A DNA stretch of 64,000 bases from Phaffia rhodozyma (lineage: Eukaryota; Basidiomycota; Tremellomycetes; Cystofilobasidiales; Mrakiaceae), in assembly GCA_014706385.1 (NCBI GenBank), contig JACGZH010000009.1, positions 1 to 64,000 of the forward strand, read 5' to 3'. Shown in pieces: positions 42,360 to 55,863 of the stretch (position 1 is its first letter; each line of letters begins with the position of its first letter). Made by a program: the position numbers and the translations under genes. Under the pieces are notes generated by a model. It saw only the letters and a program-made list of their open reading frames with translations. It did no database searches and was not told the DNA's origin.

Positions 42360-44435
42360 ATGAAATATCTCGACACTCCCGAACTGAACCATCTATCTGA
42401 AAGGCTCGAATACGAAGGAGCGGAATGCAAGGTCCACACCCGGTTCGGTTCGTACCCTCACTTTATGTTCTAATTCATCTCCGGACATTTCATTCTACAA
42501 AGAAAAGAGAAAGCTGGGAACGAACACTTCTCGGAGCTCTGTGTGTGTACATGTGCCGACGTAAGAGCAGGATATGGAGCCCAAAGATCGCTTGGCATAG
42601 AACTGAGAGGGATGGGCTGGAATCCCTCTTCTCCCTTACTTTAGGCCAGAGATAAAGAGAACTATATGCGTAGTTGTTTTGTAGCATGAACCCTTCTTCG
42701 GTTGGTTTGGATCTGACGGAACAGACCTTCTTGATAGGAGCATGTTAATCGCATTCATAGCTCTGTCGAGTTCTGTCTGCCTATCTCGTCTGAGTCCTCC
42801 TTCTCGAAACACTATTTATTCAAAGAACTGACACGTAATTGTCCGTCCTCTTTCTTTTTCCCTTCTTAAAAACAGAGGTCTATTCCTGCAAATCTGTCTC
42901 GAAGGAACGCAAGCTATTCAAGCATCTTGAATCGATTCACTCGCTCGAACAGGCCGAGATGGACGAGCAGCTCTCGCTGAGCCCAGAACTCCGAGATGCT
43001 GGTCTAGAGAGCTGTTTTGGGAGGTTGGACCAAAAGGACAGCCGGTGAGTCCGTTCTAGTCGCTCATTTGTTTAGATCACCCTCTGAACATGTTTCTTCC
43101 GATTCTCTTCCGCACATCACAGACAAACTTGGTTCTGGATCGTCGCTTTGTTAAATGTCGCGTTTCCTGATCATGACTTCACCTCAGTGGCGCCTGATCA
43201 CTTTGTCAAGTACGTTCAGACTCTCTACCTCTGCTCGGGATCCATATTATCCAACAAACGAAAGACTGGACGTGTAAGAGTGATGTTTCGAGCTAACCGT
43301 GCTGTTTTGGTTCACGTAGAGAGCATAGTGTGAATCAGGTTCTGCGACAGCTTTCGACAACTGTTCTAGAGCTAAGCTCTCAGGGCCCGTGAGTCATCCT
43401 TCGTTCAGCATGATCTTGATATACCAAATGAGTGGGTCTTACCAAGCTTATCTCGTACCTCGTACATCCTTTATCTTCTACAGTCGATCGTATGGTTCTT
43501 ATCCGACATCCATGCCGGTTCTAGCGACCTCTCCTTATTCTCTTACCTCGACTTCTCTCCAAAGCACCTCTTTCAACGCGGGCCCAGGATTCACTCACCC
43601 ACACCTCATTCGAGTACTTAATCAAGTCCTCAACGGTGATTTAGACTCTTGCGAAGTCTACTCATACTCTCCCGATATGGACTCTGACCCGCATGCCGCG
43701 AGTTCGGACGAGGACGAAAGCGAAGAAGATGATGATGAGGATGAGGAAGGCAAGGACGATATGACGGAAGCAAACGACCGAAGCTACGACGACGACTTCT
43801 TAGAAGGCTTCGAGGATGACCAGGCTGGCGGCGGCAGGGCAGGATCGACAGCCCATGGGAAAGGTCATAGGAGAGAAAGTTGGCGAAGGTCTGGAGGGAG
43901 TGAGAGTGATGATGAGGGGTTCTTGCCGCCTAGTTTGAACTCTCTTCCTTTGGTTGGGGAGAGCAAGAACGCATTTAACGAGCCGACAAGGAAAGGTTGC
44001 TTATGGTCGGTGAATTATTTCTTTGTTTCAAAGTAAGTCTCTGTTTTTCAGTTCTTCGTGATCTACTCTACGGCTATGGCCATAAGCTGTCAATTTCGGC
44101 CTGGATGTAGCCGCTGACGTCTACTTGTGTCTTGATGGTCAACTTGCTCAGGAAACAAAAGCGGATTCTGTTCATCTCTTGCGTATGTCCTTCAAAGCAT
44201 CTTCTACGACTGTTGATATATTTGAACTCCTGTCTAACGGTTCTGCTTTATGATGTATCATAAACTCTCATAACAGTGGGCGAAGAAACGAGATCATATT
44301 CCGTTCCATCTGAGTTCCTATGCCATACAGCGGTCATCACTCCCGTCGAGCTACCATTCATCTTCAGGACACAAGCAGAGCTTCAACAGCGGCAGCGCTG
44401 GCTCGAGGCGAATGAGCGGTGTAGGGCTTTTCTAA
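42360..44435 (+). CDS. MAF1: Maf1, repressor of RNA polymerase III
   Basis: Maf1 binds RNA polymerase III in the nucleus and shuts down tRNA and 5S synthesis under stress or when TOR/PKA signalling falls. Exon 1 (42360-42447) starts MKYLDTPELNHLSERL and joins exon 2 (42876-43044) to give HTRFEVYSCKSV. Then RQTWFWIVALLNVAFPDHDFTS gives the A-box-like core, LDSCEVYSYSPDMDSDP the B box and WSVNYFFVSKKQKRILFISC the C box. Between B and C is a long acidic Asp/Glu and Ser-rich loop (about 43.70-43.95 kb), larger than in yeast, as often in basidiomycetes. The stop follows a Ser-rich tail at 44433-44435. Confidence 0.9.
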
Positions 44436-45408
44436 TGTGGTAGTATTCGTTGTAAATATCTTTCCTCTAATCGGTTTTCCGCTGCTACCCTGCTATCATA
44501 GTCCATTCTGTTCATTCGTACCTTTCACTTTCGATTTTTGTCTATCTCTTTGTATTTGTTTTTTTCTATCAATTGATTTTATCATTCTGTTTCTTCCCGT
44601 GGGTTGCTCTTCCTGCTTCCTGCCTCTATGGTCCTCTTCTTTTGCCCACTTTATTTACCCATGTAGAGCATAATATGATTACTGCATCTATCTGATTATC
44701 CGTACGCGTTGTCTAGCTGGCTCGCTTGCCCTGCCTTCGCCATCTCGTCACCTGACGTACATCATCAGACAATGGTCAGCAACCTCGAAGAAAGACCAGA
44801 GGCAGCACGTCTTGAAGGCGTAAACTATGACCGCCGAAGACTATATCTCCGAGGCTTCGGCACAAAACGATCTACGTTGGAGCTCGGCTTTGTTTTGTTT
44901 GAGCGTTTTGAAAACGGCCGCGTCTTTCTCTCCCACTCTTAATCATAAGCTATCTCCTTTTTCTCTCCCTCTTTGATCGACGAGCGAGCAAGCACACTGG
45001 AGACATATCTCAAGCCGGCTGCTGACGTTAACACGGATATAAACATCGGCCTTGATTCATGAATAGACGAAACTGACTAAAGACTGATAGGATTCATCAT
45101 TCCGACTCCCCCTCCTTGAAGACCTTCAGTCCTCCTGCGACGTTCCCTCTGGCTGATCGGATGACCTAACTAACACTTGGGTTTCGTTGTTCATGCAGGA
45201 AAGAAGCACTAATATAAACTAGATCTCTTTTCTTCTTCAAGGAATCTGGATGATCCTTCTCTTGACTGAAGGTCATGCATTTCTTTGACTACTGGTAGAG
45301 AGAGACCTTGCACTCCAACCGCATCAAACCCAGACCTCATCATCTCCATCTATCCCACTCTTGTGAGATCTCTACATCTGGCTATTGACAGCGTTTTGAC
45401 TTGTTAGG
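44436..45408. other. Spacer between MAF1 and the sugar transporter
   Basis: Nearly 1 kb. T/C-rich 3' flank after MAF1 and a C/T-rich leader before the transporter. A 77-codon open frame at 44709-44942 has no recognised motif. Confidence 0.4.
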
Positions 45409-48400
45409 ATGCCTGTGCAATTCACAATCTACGATGCCCCGGTGGGGCTTACATCAATCGCCTTGACCGTACGTGGGATCGGCTACGGCCGCTTGCCAAC
45501 AGTCGTCTTTTCTATGTATGGACTGTGTTGAGGGTCCTGACGTGAGACATTCTTATGTCGTTATGTCGTTATATAGGTCTTTGCTTCAATTGGAGGATTT
45601 GTGTTTGGCTACGATACAGGTTCGTCGGTCTTTCGCTTGTTGCCTCCTTTTCGGCTGATCTCAGACAGATGTGATGCTGACCACTGATGAAAACTTCTCC
45701 TGTTTCAATACATATAGGACAAATTGCTTGCATCACTCCTCTTCCAGATTTTGTTAGTGAATCAACTCTTTCGATCGCATGCTTAGGCAACACCATTCCT
45801 CTGGATGGGAGGGATTACTCTTAATGATAACCAGCTACCTTTCAATCTTCCCAGCTACAACGATTCGGACAAACTGATGCGTCTGGTAAAAAGTACCTCT
45901 CAAACGCCAGAAACGGGTTGATTGTTGGCCTTTGTAAATACTCTGCCTCATTTGGCAGGCTCAAACTCAGATAGCTTTGTCCCTATTTAGCATGTATGCT
46001 AAACGCGATTGCATCCGTCGGTTTCACAGTATCGATCGGAACGTTGACTGGAGCGGTGACTGGAGGCTACATCTCAGGTAGATAGACAACTGTTGACTTG
46101 AGATTCCCCCTTGGTTCCGAGATATCGGGCTCATGGGCATGTGCTAATACTCTTACGGCAAACCGTATGGCAGATATTATTGGGCGAAGGAAAGCCATGA
46201 CTTGCGCTGCCTCAATGATTGTTGTCGGTTCGTATGGTGTTCGACCATGCTGGTCACTCAAGAATAAAAACACATGACCTTTCCTCCATTCGTTGTTCAA
46301 CTCTAGGTATCATCATCCAAATGACTTCCACTCACGTCTGGCAACAAGTTTCGTTCTTCCACTGTTCTCTATCTTGTTCCGATGTCGGTAGGCTAATCCT
46401 CAATGGATTTTGGCCCGTTTAAATTGTAGTTCGCTATGGGACGATTCGTCGCGGGGCTTGGTGTAGGAGCGCTGTCCGCCAATGTCCCTACCTACCAGGC
46501 TGAGCTTGCTCCAAAGCAAATTCGGGGATCTCTAGTGGTTAGTACTTGGAACTCGATATGTATTCGATCACTCGATGGCTGATATCCTTGGGAGTTTGGT
46601 GGCTAGTAGGGAACTTACCAATTGGCTATCACACTGTAGATTTAAAAAAATCTCCTAAACCTTCTGCATATCAGATTTTCTTAGCCTATTTCACAGTTAT
46701 CTGACATTCAAATGCTCTATATCAAACTCAGGGGCATCCTAGTCGCTGAATGTTTTGGAATCGGTCTTAGAAGACTTGATTCAGCTGCCAGTTGGAGAAC
46801 TTTGATAGGTCTCTGTGGGTCAACTTCTTCTAATTGCACCATCTCAATCAGTGATTGTAAACGCGATGATACTTCGTTTGGACAGGTATTGTCTTCTGCT
46901 TTATCCTCGGAGTTGGCATCTTGTTCATGCCTGAGTCACCTCGATGGCTTCTAAGTGGGTCTTTGACTCGTGATATGTCTCAAACATAGGAGCTTTTCGA
47001 CTAACCTCTCCTGTGCTTCCTGATGTAAACTTTATTCCATTGGTAAGTGCACGGCAAACCAGAAGAAGCAAGAAAATCGCTCGCTAGAGTTAGAGGAACT
47101 ACTGTCGATGCGCGTGAGCGTGATCGTTATTGGTGTCGATGTTCTTCGGTACCCATCGTATTGAGGTTGTTTTGATATTCATAGTTGATCCCTATGTCGA
47201 GCACGACTTCCATGAGATTCAAAAATCATGCGAAATAGAACTTACCTACGGGAAAGGAACCTGGTGTATGTGTCTTCTGTTGTTGTTGTCTCATTGTGAT
47301 CAATCGAGAAGATGCATTACTGACCTATTCTTGTAATTCCAGCCGAATGCTTTTCTTCTCGAATGAGAATGCGGACCTTACTGGGAATCCTCCTACAGAT
47401 GTTCCAACAGCTAACGGGTGCCAACTTCTTCTTCTACTACGGAGCAACTCTTTTCGCTGGTGTAGGCCTAAGCGATGGATAGTTAGTGGTTATGTCCTCA
47501 TCCGATATAATTTAGTGAAGATTGAAGCGCAGGAAGGTTACTGACACTGTGTTTACTCACACTTTGACTTCGTTTGCCTTGACTGTAGTGCAACTCAAAT
47601 CATCCTCGGTGCAGTCAACGTTGTCTGCACTTTCCCTGGGCTATACTTCTATGAGCGCTTTGGAAGAAGGAAGCCACTGATCTTCGGGGGTATTTGGCAG
47701 TCTTTCTGTAAGCCAAAAGGAATATCCGAACTTACTCAGTTCATCCATCTAACAAGAACTGCCTTTTTGTCATCTCATGCACTCTTTCGTCCTAGGGTTA
47801 TTCGCGTATTCCATTGCTGGCACTGCCGGGAACCCCTTGACAAGCAAGCCCATTGGAAACTTCATGGTGCGCTGCTGTTTAATCGTGTTATCAAGTTTTA
47901 CCCTACTGGTTATCGTCATGTCCATGTGGTCTCTCTAACATATTACATATGATTCCTCTACATCAGATTGTAGCTAGCTGCCTGTTCATCGGTATGTAAG
48001 TTTTGTGATGAAACATTTCAAGAGATGTCTGCTTATCACGTTTGCTCTGCTTCACTTGCCCAGCTGGATTTGCTTCTTGTTGGGGTCCTGGTGTTTGGCT
48101 AGTTACCAGCGAGATGTATGTTTCTATCCATCTGGTTCTGCCTTTCTTTTTCCCGCGTCATGTCGTTGTCTCGTGAACGAAGTTTTGTTTGAATACGACG
48201 ATACTTTTTTCGCGCCCTCTACCTAGGTATCCGACACGAACCCGAGCAAAGATGCAGTCCCTTTCTGTTTCATCTAACTGGTTTGTTCTCTTTTTAGATG
48301 ATCTGAATTCGTGTTCTTCTTTCCTATGAATCTAACAAAAGTAAAGGAATGAGTCTAATCTCTGCCGGATGATATAACACAGGCTGTGGAACTTCCTGCT

Positions 48401-48897
48401 AGCATTCTTCACGCCTTTCATCACCGACTCTATTAGTTATAGATACGGCTTCGTCTTTGCGTGCTGTAACTTTGTCGGTATGGCCATCGTCTTCTTCTTC
48501 ATTAAAGAAGGAGCCGGTCTGTCGCTCGAACAGCTGGAAGTGCTATGGGAGGACAAAGACACACCTGTAAGTTGGCGTCTGACTTGTTTCTCTTACCTTT
48601 TCATTCTCGAACATATTGCGCTCGATCGAATACTACATGTTGAGCTAATGTCTTCTTTCGCAAACCTCAGGCCTGGCGATCTGCCTCTTGGAGTCCTCCA
48701 GGCTACGCTAACCGAAGAGACGCCATGGAAGTCAACTCCAACGAGAAGAAAGGGTTCGTCTTCGTTCGATCAGCGAGAGTAAATGGGCGAGCTAGTACGA
48801 TGAACTGTTCTTGTGTCGTTTCGTTGATGAATCCGATATTCTGTTTCCTTACAGATTGGCCACTCAGAGCGAACCCGAGCACCACGAAGATGTTTGA
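45409..48897 (+). CDS. MFS sugar (hexose-type) transporter
   Basis: Plasma-membrane sugar:proton symporter or facilitator with twelve expected helices. Family signatures are spread over many short exons: [11 protein letters not shown] (TM1), [12 protein letters not shown] (loop 2-3), [19 protein letters not shown] with [33 protein letters not shown] (the PESPRWL motif), [18 protein letters not shown] (TM7), [27 protein letters not shown] and [12 protein letters not shown]. The C-terminus is best read by splicing after AAAGG, giving [13 protein letters not shown] with a stop at 48895-48897, an acidic tail common in this family. Substrate is not determinable. Not all introns were resolved, and the stretch after [14 protein letters not shown] is unusual for the family. 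Confidence 0.82.
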
Positions 48898-49501
48898 GTC
48901 CGTCTTGGGCTTGAACATGTTCTCTTGGATGTGTCTGCTCAATCCAGCCATAAGTATACGTATGATGACGGCGGCAATCATAAAAGATCAAAAGAAAGAA
49001 AAAAAACCCTGCCTTGTGACTATTCCTCTCCTACCTTTCCATTTTTTCTTCTCTTCACCTCACATGTATAATGCATATGCTTCTCTTTTTCCTCATTCAG
49101 TATTATATGTTTAATCTTGCCCGTCAGTGTGTTGTATCAAATAAGTACCAAGCAAACCATCGACTTTTGTGTGTTATATATGCGTCATCATACGTGGTTT
49201 GCCTTCCGTATCGGACCAGTAAAAAAATCATGATAGTGGAAAGGGTTTAGAGAAGGAAGGGAAGGGGAAAAGAATCAAAAGAAGATGGAATAACAGGGAT
49301 CCACAGAAGAGGGGGAGGATAGAAGAGATTGAGGAGAGGGGAAGGAAGGGGGAATAAGACACCCTTTTGAGAATACTGGTTTACTAAAACAGCGAGAGGA
49401 AGGAAGAGGGAGGGGAAGGGGGGAAGGGTGATGGACGAAATGACGAATGTAAAAATAAAACAAAGAATATTCAAAGAAATGGACACCAGTGTAAGTCAGA
49501 T
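48898..49501. other. Convergent 3' flanks of the transporter and KH-protein genes
   Basis: No gene recognised. 49200-49450 is strongly purine-rich on the + strand (gggaaggaaggggg runs), so pyrimidine-rich in the KH transcript 3' UTR. Confidence 0.45.
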
Positions 49502-51440
49502 CTACTGCAATTGCCGGGCCTTCTCCTGTTCGAGTCGCTGGTAAAGGAGCTGCATTGCGGTGTTGACAGAGTCCGGCTGACCGGTGATGGTCACCAGCCT
49601 CTCGTTCGGGTTACCCTCGCTGCCCTGCTGATGGGGCTCCATAATACGGATCTGGGTGTTGGAAAGAGTCCGGATTTCGTTGATTTTGGATCCGGCCTTA
49701 CCGATGATGGGTCCGACCAAGTCGTTGGGGATGTAGATGCTCTGGGTCTGAGCTCCAGGGGCGAGAGCCACGTTCTGAGCGGACCTATCACCCCTCTCGG
49801 ATCCAGGCCTGTATGAGTCTCGTCCAGAACCCTGCTGTCTGTACTCGGATCGGCCGGCGCCAGAACCGTCTCGGTGGGATCCGGGTCGATCCTGGTACTC
49901 GATAAGAATGTTTCCAATGTAGTAGGTAGCAATATGGACGGCATCAGCAACTCCCGAGACCGAAAGGACTCGCTGTTGGAAATAAGAATTTGAAAGAAAA
50001 AATTTAGAAGAGACAGGTCAGTCGATGTCTGCTTGCGTCGCGAGAATATGTAGACAGGTCGAACCTCAGTTGAACCAGGAAGCATGGCTTCGCTAGCGTT
50101 CAGCCTGGCTCCAGAAGCCTCCTGAATCTCTTTGATCTTGCTTCCACCCTTTCCGATCCTGCATACAGTTCATTGTGATCACCAGCCAAAGACCAAACAA
50201 GAGATGCTAATGTTAGCCGAGAGGCGATGGATTTCACAACGATAAAAGATGGCTCGTCAAGACGCACACAGTACCCATCCTAGAGTTAGGAATGATGAAC
50301 TTGATGGTGACAGCTCTCGATCCGGGCACGGAGGCCACATCGAAAGGCTCATCATTAATTCGTCGAACGATCAATCCGAAAGCCTGCAAAGAGTAACAAC
50401 GACGCGTTCGGCTCTTTGTCAGCTACTTACGACTCAAAAAAGAGAAACCTTAAGCAAACAGACGCACTTTGCTAACAGCATCCAGAGGACCGCTAACGTG
50501 CAGGATTCGCTCGGGGTTACCAGGAATGGACTCGGAAACTGTCACTCGAGCTCCAGATCGCTCCTATTCAATGCATATTCATGACGGCAACAACAACCCA
50601 AAGATGATCGAAGAGGTAACCAGTTGAAAGCATACACCACGATTGGACACGAACGAAAACAGATGATTGCGGACACGATGAGCGGCTGTTCGATTACACA
50701 ATACTACCTTCATCCACAGATATGTGACCACACACAAGATCTTGAGAAAGAACGAACCCTGATCTCGTTGACGTGTCGACCGCCCTTACCGATGATGACA
50801 CTAGCATCCTGGGTAACAATCAAGCACCTCATCTGAATTTGCTGACTGGCAGCATCGGCACTGTCGATTCGAGAGAAGGATAAAGGAAGAGATGATGGAC
50901 AAATAAGAATTAAGAACACGATGAGGAAGAAAGCGATCTCAGAACCGAGATGATTGAAACACATACGCTGGGGGGGCTGAGGGAGCGGCAGGAGGAAGGG
51001 TCGAAGTGGAGGCTTCGCCAGCACTGATGAGGTAGAGGCGCGTGTTGAAAGATAAAAAAGTGGACGTAGAACCAAACATTGTACGTCAGACGCGATCGAC
51101 ATCGACTCTGGATGAGATCCCTGACGCTATGGGATCAAGAGTACAAGGTAAGCAAACAGGACACGTACGGCTTGACATCCTCCACCCCTTGCATCTTTGA
51201 ATCTTCTCCTTCCATCTTTTTAGGAGCAGGCGTCTCTTCGGCTTTGGGCTCGGTGGCTTGAGTGGACGCTACGGGCTGTTCGATCTTGACGTCGTCCGCG
51301 GTGATATCGTCTTCTTCACCCTGAATGTTGGCTTTCTTGTTATGAGTCGAATCCTCAGGCTCAGCAGAGAAAGGCCTTTTGTTGTTGGTAGCAGCAGCGG
51401 CAGCAGCAGGAGGCGAAGCGGGGTTGGTAGTGTCGGCCAT
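49502..51440 (-). CDS. Three-KH-domain RNA-binding protein (PCBP/Pbp2/Hek2 type)
   Basis: Binds C-rich single-stranded RNA; relatives act in mRNA stability, localisation and telomere length. An Ala/Pro/Glu-rich N-terminus (MADTTNPASPPAAAAA, acidic to VEDVKP) precedes KH1 (MRCLIVTQDASVIIGKGG), KH2 (VTIKFIIPNSRMGT then IGKGGSKIKEIQEASG) and KH3 (TQSIYIPNDLVGPIIGKAG). All three have the GxxG loop (GKGG, GKGG, GKAG). An Arg/Ser/Gly-rich linker with RDSYRPGSERGD separates KH2 and KH3. It ends LEQEKARQLQ. About six introns. The link to telomere biology is known only for yeast homologues. Confidence 0.88.
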
Positions 51441-52475
51441 ATTTATTGATTTGGTAGGGCGTGGAGTTGAGGTTGTGTAGATTGATCAGGAGGACAAGGC
51501 GATGAGATCGGACGTAGAGTTGAAGACGACGAGGTACGGAGGGAGGGGATCCAAGGTTAGTACTTGTCGTAGACTTTTTTTTTTGTTCTCGGAGGTTCTC
51601 TTGATTCTCTTAGGAAGGCTTGGGTAGGGAAGAGGAAGGTGATCCGACGTGTGGGAGGGCGCAGGAAGGATGTGGTAACGAGACTGGGAAGGGGACAGGA
51701 AGGGAACAGGATGAATGAGGTTGATGTTTTTATTGTGAGAGAGAATCACTCATCGAACGGCACTCGATGCGAGAAGGTCGAACGAAGGAAGAGAAGGAGA
51801 AGAGAGAAAACGAGGGGAAAGGGAAGACGTAGGGCTTTTTTTCTCTCTTGAAATGTGTTGTTCTTCGTTCTCTCGATCGTTTTCCTTCCCAGCAAGTCAA
51901 GAACGGCTTGCTCAAGCTTGTCGTCCGGAACCAAGCATGGATCAATCCACATCGGAGGCTCTACGCTCCGACCAGGAAGGCACTCTCCGATGAAGAGGAG
52001 AGGAGAAGGAAGGGAAAAATGATCCCTCTTGACCTTCATCCGATCCACGTGTTCGACCTGCCATCCCTTTCGTTCCCATCGGTCTTTCTTCACGCCACAT
52101 CCACCACGAAACACCCAGCGTTCCGAGCCCGGTGCTCGCCTCGTACGAAAGAACAAAGCTTGAGACTTACCAGGAGAGTTGATGGAGAACAAATGGAAGC
52201 GAGAGATGCGAGCGCGTGTGCAGAGGAGGAAACGAGAAGTAAAAAAAAAACCCATCTTGCACAGGGAGAATAGGGGGGGTTGTAACCATGGCCGTGTAAC
52301 ATCGTAACCACAGCCTTCGTGGCAGTTCTTTCTTCCTTTTCAGCTCGCTTGCAACACTCTTCTCTCTGGGCAGACTGTTCTTGCTTTGACATGCTTGCGC
52401 TCGCCAGACATGGGTCTTGAGGACTGGTGTTCGGGGATGTGGTAGCATCAGAAAAGTTCTCATGGTCATCTGAAT
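51441..52475. other. Upstream region of the KH gene and 3' flank of the methyltransferase gene
   Basis: About 1 kb with no gene recognised. Purine-rich + strand blocks (51600-51830) would be a C/T-rich leader for the KH gene. Several long open frames overlap here on both strands without motifs or agreement. Confidence 0.45.
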
Positions 52476-53842
52476 CTAAAACTCGAACGCTCTGTCCAGA
52501 TCTTTTCGAAGATGCTCCTTCATTCCTTCCGGCAGGATTGGATCTCCGTTCTGGTCTTTGATGTATCCTAGACGAGCAAGTTATCGGCCAGACAGCAGGA
52601 CAAAGATGAGAATAGATGTGGCACGTTAGCTTGGCTCGTAACGACGCGATGAAACTCGACCAAGGGTTGTTGCTCGACATCGGAAGGGACATACGGAAGG
52701 GCATTTCCACAGACTCGGACTTGCTAAAAGAGATGGTAGGAAACTCGTTATATTCAATCTTGTCCAAAGGAACTGTGATACGCAAAGAATCCAAAAGTAG
52801 TGAAACAAAGTTTGTCAGGACTGAGCGCGTCTTCTCAATCACAGCATACTCACTCTTATCAACGACCACGAGCTTGGTCGCTCCAAGCGCGGTATCGGTG
52901 GTCATTTGCACAGGGCCAAGATGTCGGGAAGGGAAGCCCATCTTTCGAAGGATCTATTACAGAGTGCATAGTACGGATGAGTAAGCATAGTTTACCTAAA
53001 CCAATGAATTATGAAGAGAAGAAACTAACAGAAGTTCGATCCAACGGTGGGTCGTCCCCTGGAGAGAAAAGTTGACGCGTATAGCGTCGGAATTTAAATC
53101 AGTTCTTTCGATTCGGGACCATCTAAAGATACTCGAACTTGGTATGCCGTGTCGGATATAGAAAAAGAGAGAGAGAGAGACTCAAGGAACCTACCGAGGA
53201 TGCCTCCAAACAAGAACCAATCAAACTCTCCAGATCCGTCATGCTCCCAGTCAGACGTTCCAATTACCTTCTCGGCCTTGGGGTCCAGAAGGCAGACCCT
53301 CTCCAACGGGATGTTTCGCTCCTTCATCAGCTCGAGAATGCCTTGAGTATGAGCCTCGGCGTTCGCCTGAGGTCTTGCCGGAGAGCTGGATGAAGAAGAG
53401 GATGATGGCGAGGCTAGAGTGGACAAGAGAAGAGCGGACGACGTAGAAGAGAGAGAGGTGAAGTGGACGGTAGCATCGGCGGGAGAGAGTTGGAGCATGT
53501 GCTGAGAGGTTTCGATAGATACATAGTACATCAGTAACTGACTACAGCTGAGATAACAAGACTCAGCGCCGGGTCTGCCTTACCCTGTACTCGAGCTTTT
53601 CATTGACGACATGTACGATGAGTTTTCAAAGAGATCAGCTTCGTGATCATCATATGCTACATCCTATGCTAATCATTTACCTCGACCCAAGCAGGGACGT
53701 TCTTGGACTCTGCATCGTCCTCCTCAAGGTGCTCTGTTCAGAGCAGTGATCACGAAAAGAAGGATCTGTCAGCAGAAGCTTAGTCTTGGTAAGAGATCCG
53801 ACTGAGAGACTGACCGATGACAAACTGGACTGGCTTGGACAT
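52476..53842 (-). CDS. SFM1: Sfm1-type SPOUT protein-arginine methyltransferase
   Basis: In yeast Sfm1 methylates an arginine of ribosomal protein Rps3, using S-adenosylmethionine in a SPOUT (knotted) fold. Motifs here: MSKPVQFVIEHLEED at the start (two exons), VCLLDPKAEKVI, FDWFLFGGILG, DDPPLDRTSELTTLGFP, HLGPVQMTTDTALGATKLVV, YNEFPTISFSKSESVEMPFR and GDPILPEGMKEHLRKDL. They follow the yeast protein in order. A Ser-rich insertion (53.39-53.42 kb) lies before QANAEAHTQG. Stop at 52476-52478 after RAFEF. About six exons. It is divergent from the thioesterase gene, with 286 bases between the starts. Confidence 0.9.
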
Positions 53843-54128
53843 TGCGATGAAGGATAGGATTGTATGAACTGAAAGATTTCAAGCAGGGAGAGCAAAAAAA
53901 AGAACAAGAAAAAAGAAAGGATGAAGCCTAGGAGTTGGCCGAACGGATGGTTAGGGTTAAGCTCAGGCACACTGCCAGGCCCAAGGTTCAGGGTTCAGGG
54001 CCAGTTGCCCTGACTCCGAATTACCGCCGGCTTCCGGTTACTCTGACTTCCCGCCCATCCGCGTTTCTCCTCAGCCATCCATTCCATCTACTCCCTCGCT
54101 TCTGTGTTGTCTCTATCCTATCGAGCTC
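53843..54128. promoter_or_regulatory. Divergent promoter between SFM1-like and thioesterase genes
   Basis: 286 bases. Contains a single GGTTAGGGTTAAG near 53949, which resembles two telomere units but is isolated. No operator recognised. Confidence 0.4.
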
Positions 54129-55509
54129 ATGCAGTCTTTATCCAGAACGATCAGGTCATCCGTTACTCCCAGGCTGAGTCCTCACAGCTTCAGGTTCACT
54201 TCCACCCACCGGACTCCATCTGGCGCTCATCATGGACATGAAACCCACAGGACGCATCATCGGCCTTCGGGTGGAAAGAAGGCTTTCGACGCGCTTGGTT
54301 CGTTTCTCTGTCTGTTTGCTTGGTCTTTGTCCATCGAGTCGGATTTGTACACCAAGGACTAACCGAATGCTTCGTATGTGCAGCAAAGACACTTCTATTC
54401 GGCACATTCGCCATCTCTGTCTACACCTTAGGAGCACTCTACCCTCCCGACCTAGCTACCTTTATCTCTCCCCGTTCGGCTCCTGCCAGTCAGTCAAGTT
54501 TCCTTTTCTTCTTGATTCTTCTTCCGCTCAATGAAAGATCACAGCAACTGATGATTGAGTGGAATACGCATACTACCGGATGATCACAGGTCCGCACTTG
54601 CATTCTGAAGAAGGAAAGGAGCACACTGAAGAGATCGAGGTAACCTTAAAGTCGCTTCCTATCGTCAAAGAGTACGCCGTCAAGGAAGGATGGTACACTT
54701 GCCGTTTGTCCCTCACTTGCGCTATTTCACTTCTCTCTTGAGCTCAGTAGACATGAGCTGATGATCCTGTGGCTTCCGCTGCGACTTTCTGTGATGAACA
54801 GGACCATACGCGACCATGGATCCTGCCAAGATTCATCATTCCCTTACGGCAGGCACGCTCCGGGGTCCTGGTCGGCTGGCCGTTCCCCCGTTGGTGTTTG
54901 CCAAAGAGGACGAGTCAGAGGCGGTGATTGTGCTTCATCTTGGTCGAAGCTTGTGCGGACACGACGGGATTGTACACGGAGGTATGGTTGGTGTCGTGTT
55001 GGATGAGGCAACCGGGAGAAACGTATGTCTTTGCCTCTCTCTCTCTCTCTGCGGGCATTTCTTGCCAGTCCATTCACTCACACTTATTGTTCATTCTTTG
55101 CTTCTTGTCCCATATAGGCTCTTTTGAACTTGCCGACAAAGATCGGAGTCACGGCTAACCTGAATATCAACTACCGAGCACCCACTCGAGCGAACCAATT
55201 CGTTGTCATCCGGACGAAGCTTCAAGAACTTAAAGGCCGGAAGGTGGTCGTGTCCGCAGAGATGAAGAGTCTTGAAGGAGAGCTCTTGGCGGATGCTACG
55301 TAGGTGTCTTTTCTTCTTTCTATCCTTCCTTCTTCGTTTTCTCTTTCTTTCTTATTATTCACGTATGCGGAACGTATCACTAATATGGAAATTCAACTTT
55401 TCTGTTGTTTAACAGCGCGATTTACATCGAACCCAAATGGGCACCTCTACTCGCTAATTCCGGTGTAGCAGAGTTACTGGGCAAAAACCCGAAGCAGGCC
55501 AAGCCATAG
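54129..55509 (+). CDS. Hotdog-fold acyl-CoA thioesterase, probably mitochondrial
   Basis: Hydrolyses an acyl-CoA thioester; the acyl length is unknown. The N-terminus (MQSLSRTIRSSVTPRLSPHSF) is basic, Ser-rich and lacks acids, as in mitochondrial presequences. A hydrophobic segment follows (TLLFGTFAISVYTLGALYPP), which could anchor it to a membrane. The 4HBT/hotdog domain lies in the C-terminal half: HDGIVHGGMVGVVLDEATGRNA (central helix with HGG and the acidic residue), then VTANLNINYRAPTRANQF. It ends LLGKNPKQAKP. The order resembles THEM4/Them-like proteins and fungal homologues. About six exons. Confidence 0.85.
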
Positions 55510-55863
55510 GAGCTGTAGTTAGCGTATCGCAGAGATGAAAATCTGGCTTACCGATAGAATATTTTCCTAACACGGCTTATACTCTTGTTGTTTCCTTCTC
55601 TTCCTCCTGTCGTTCATAGATGGTGTACGATCCCACAAATGCAGATTGTCTTCTCTCCTTGTTCTTCTTCTACTTTCTTTTCATTTACCACTTGGCTGGA
55701 AAGATGTGCACCTGTTATACACGTGAAAACACATTCAAACTCGTTGCCGGCCCGTCTGTCAATATACACCCGCCCGATCGCATTTCATGATCACACATAT
55801 ATACACCCTTCTCCTCCCGTCCTCTTTCGCCGTTGGCATTGGCGTTTCGCCTGACAGGCAATT
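55510..55863. other. Convergent 3' flanks, nothing recognised
   Basis: Holds the 3' ends of the thioesterase and COA6 transcripts; no coding motif. Confidence 0.4.

Noticed and set aside
51746..52273. Overlapping long open frames on both strands upstream of the KH gene
   Set aside because: Purine/pyrimidine-biased DNA leaves many frames open; no domain, no consistent splice model.
53945..53960. GGTTAGGGTTAAG as an interstitial telomere
   Set aside because: Only two units, isolated between divergent genes; similar single matches at 17976 and 59495 are expected by chance.
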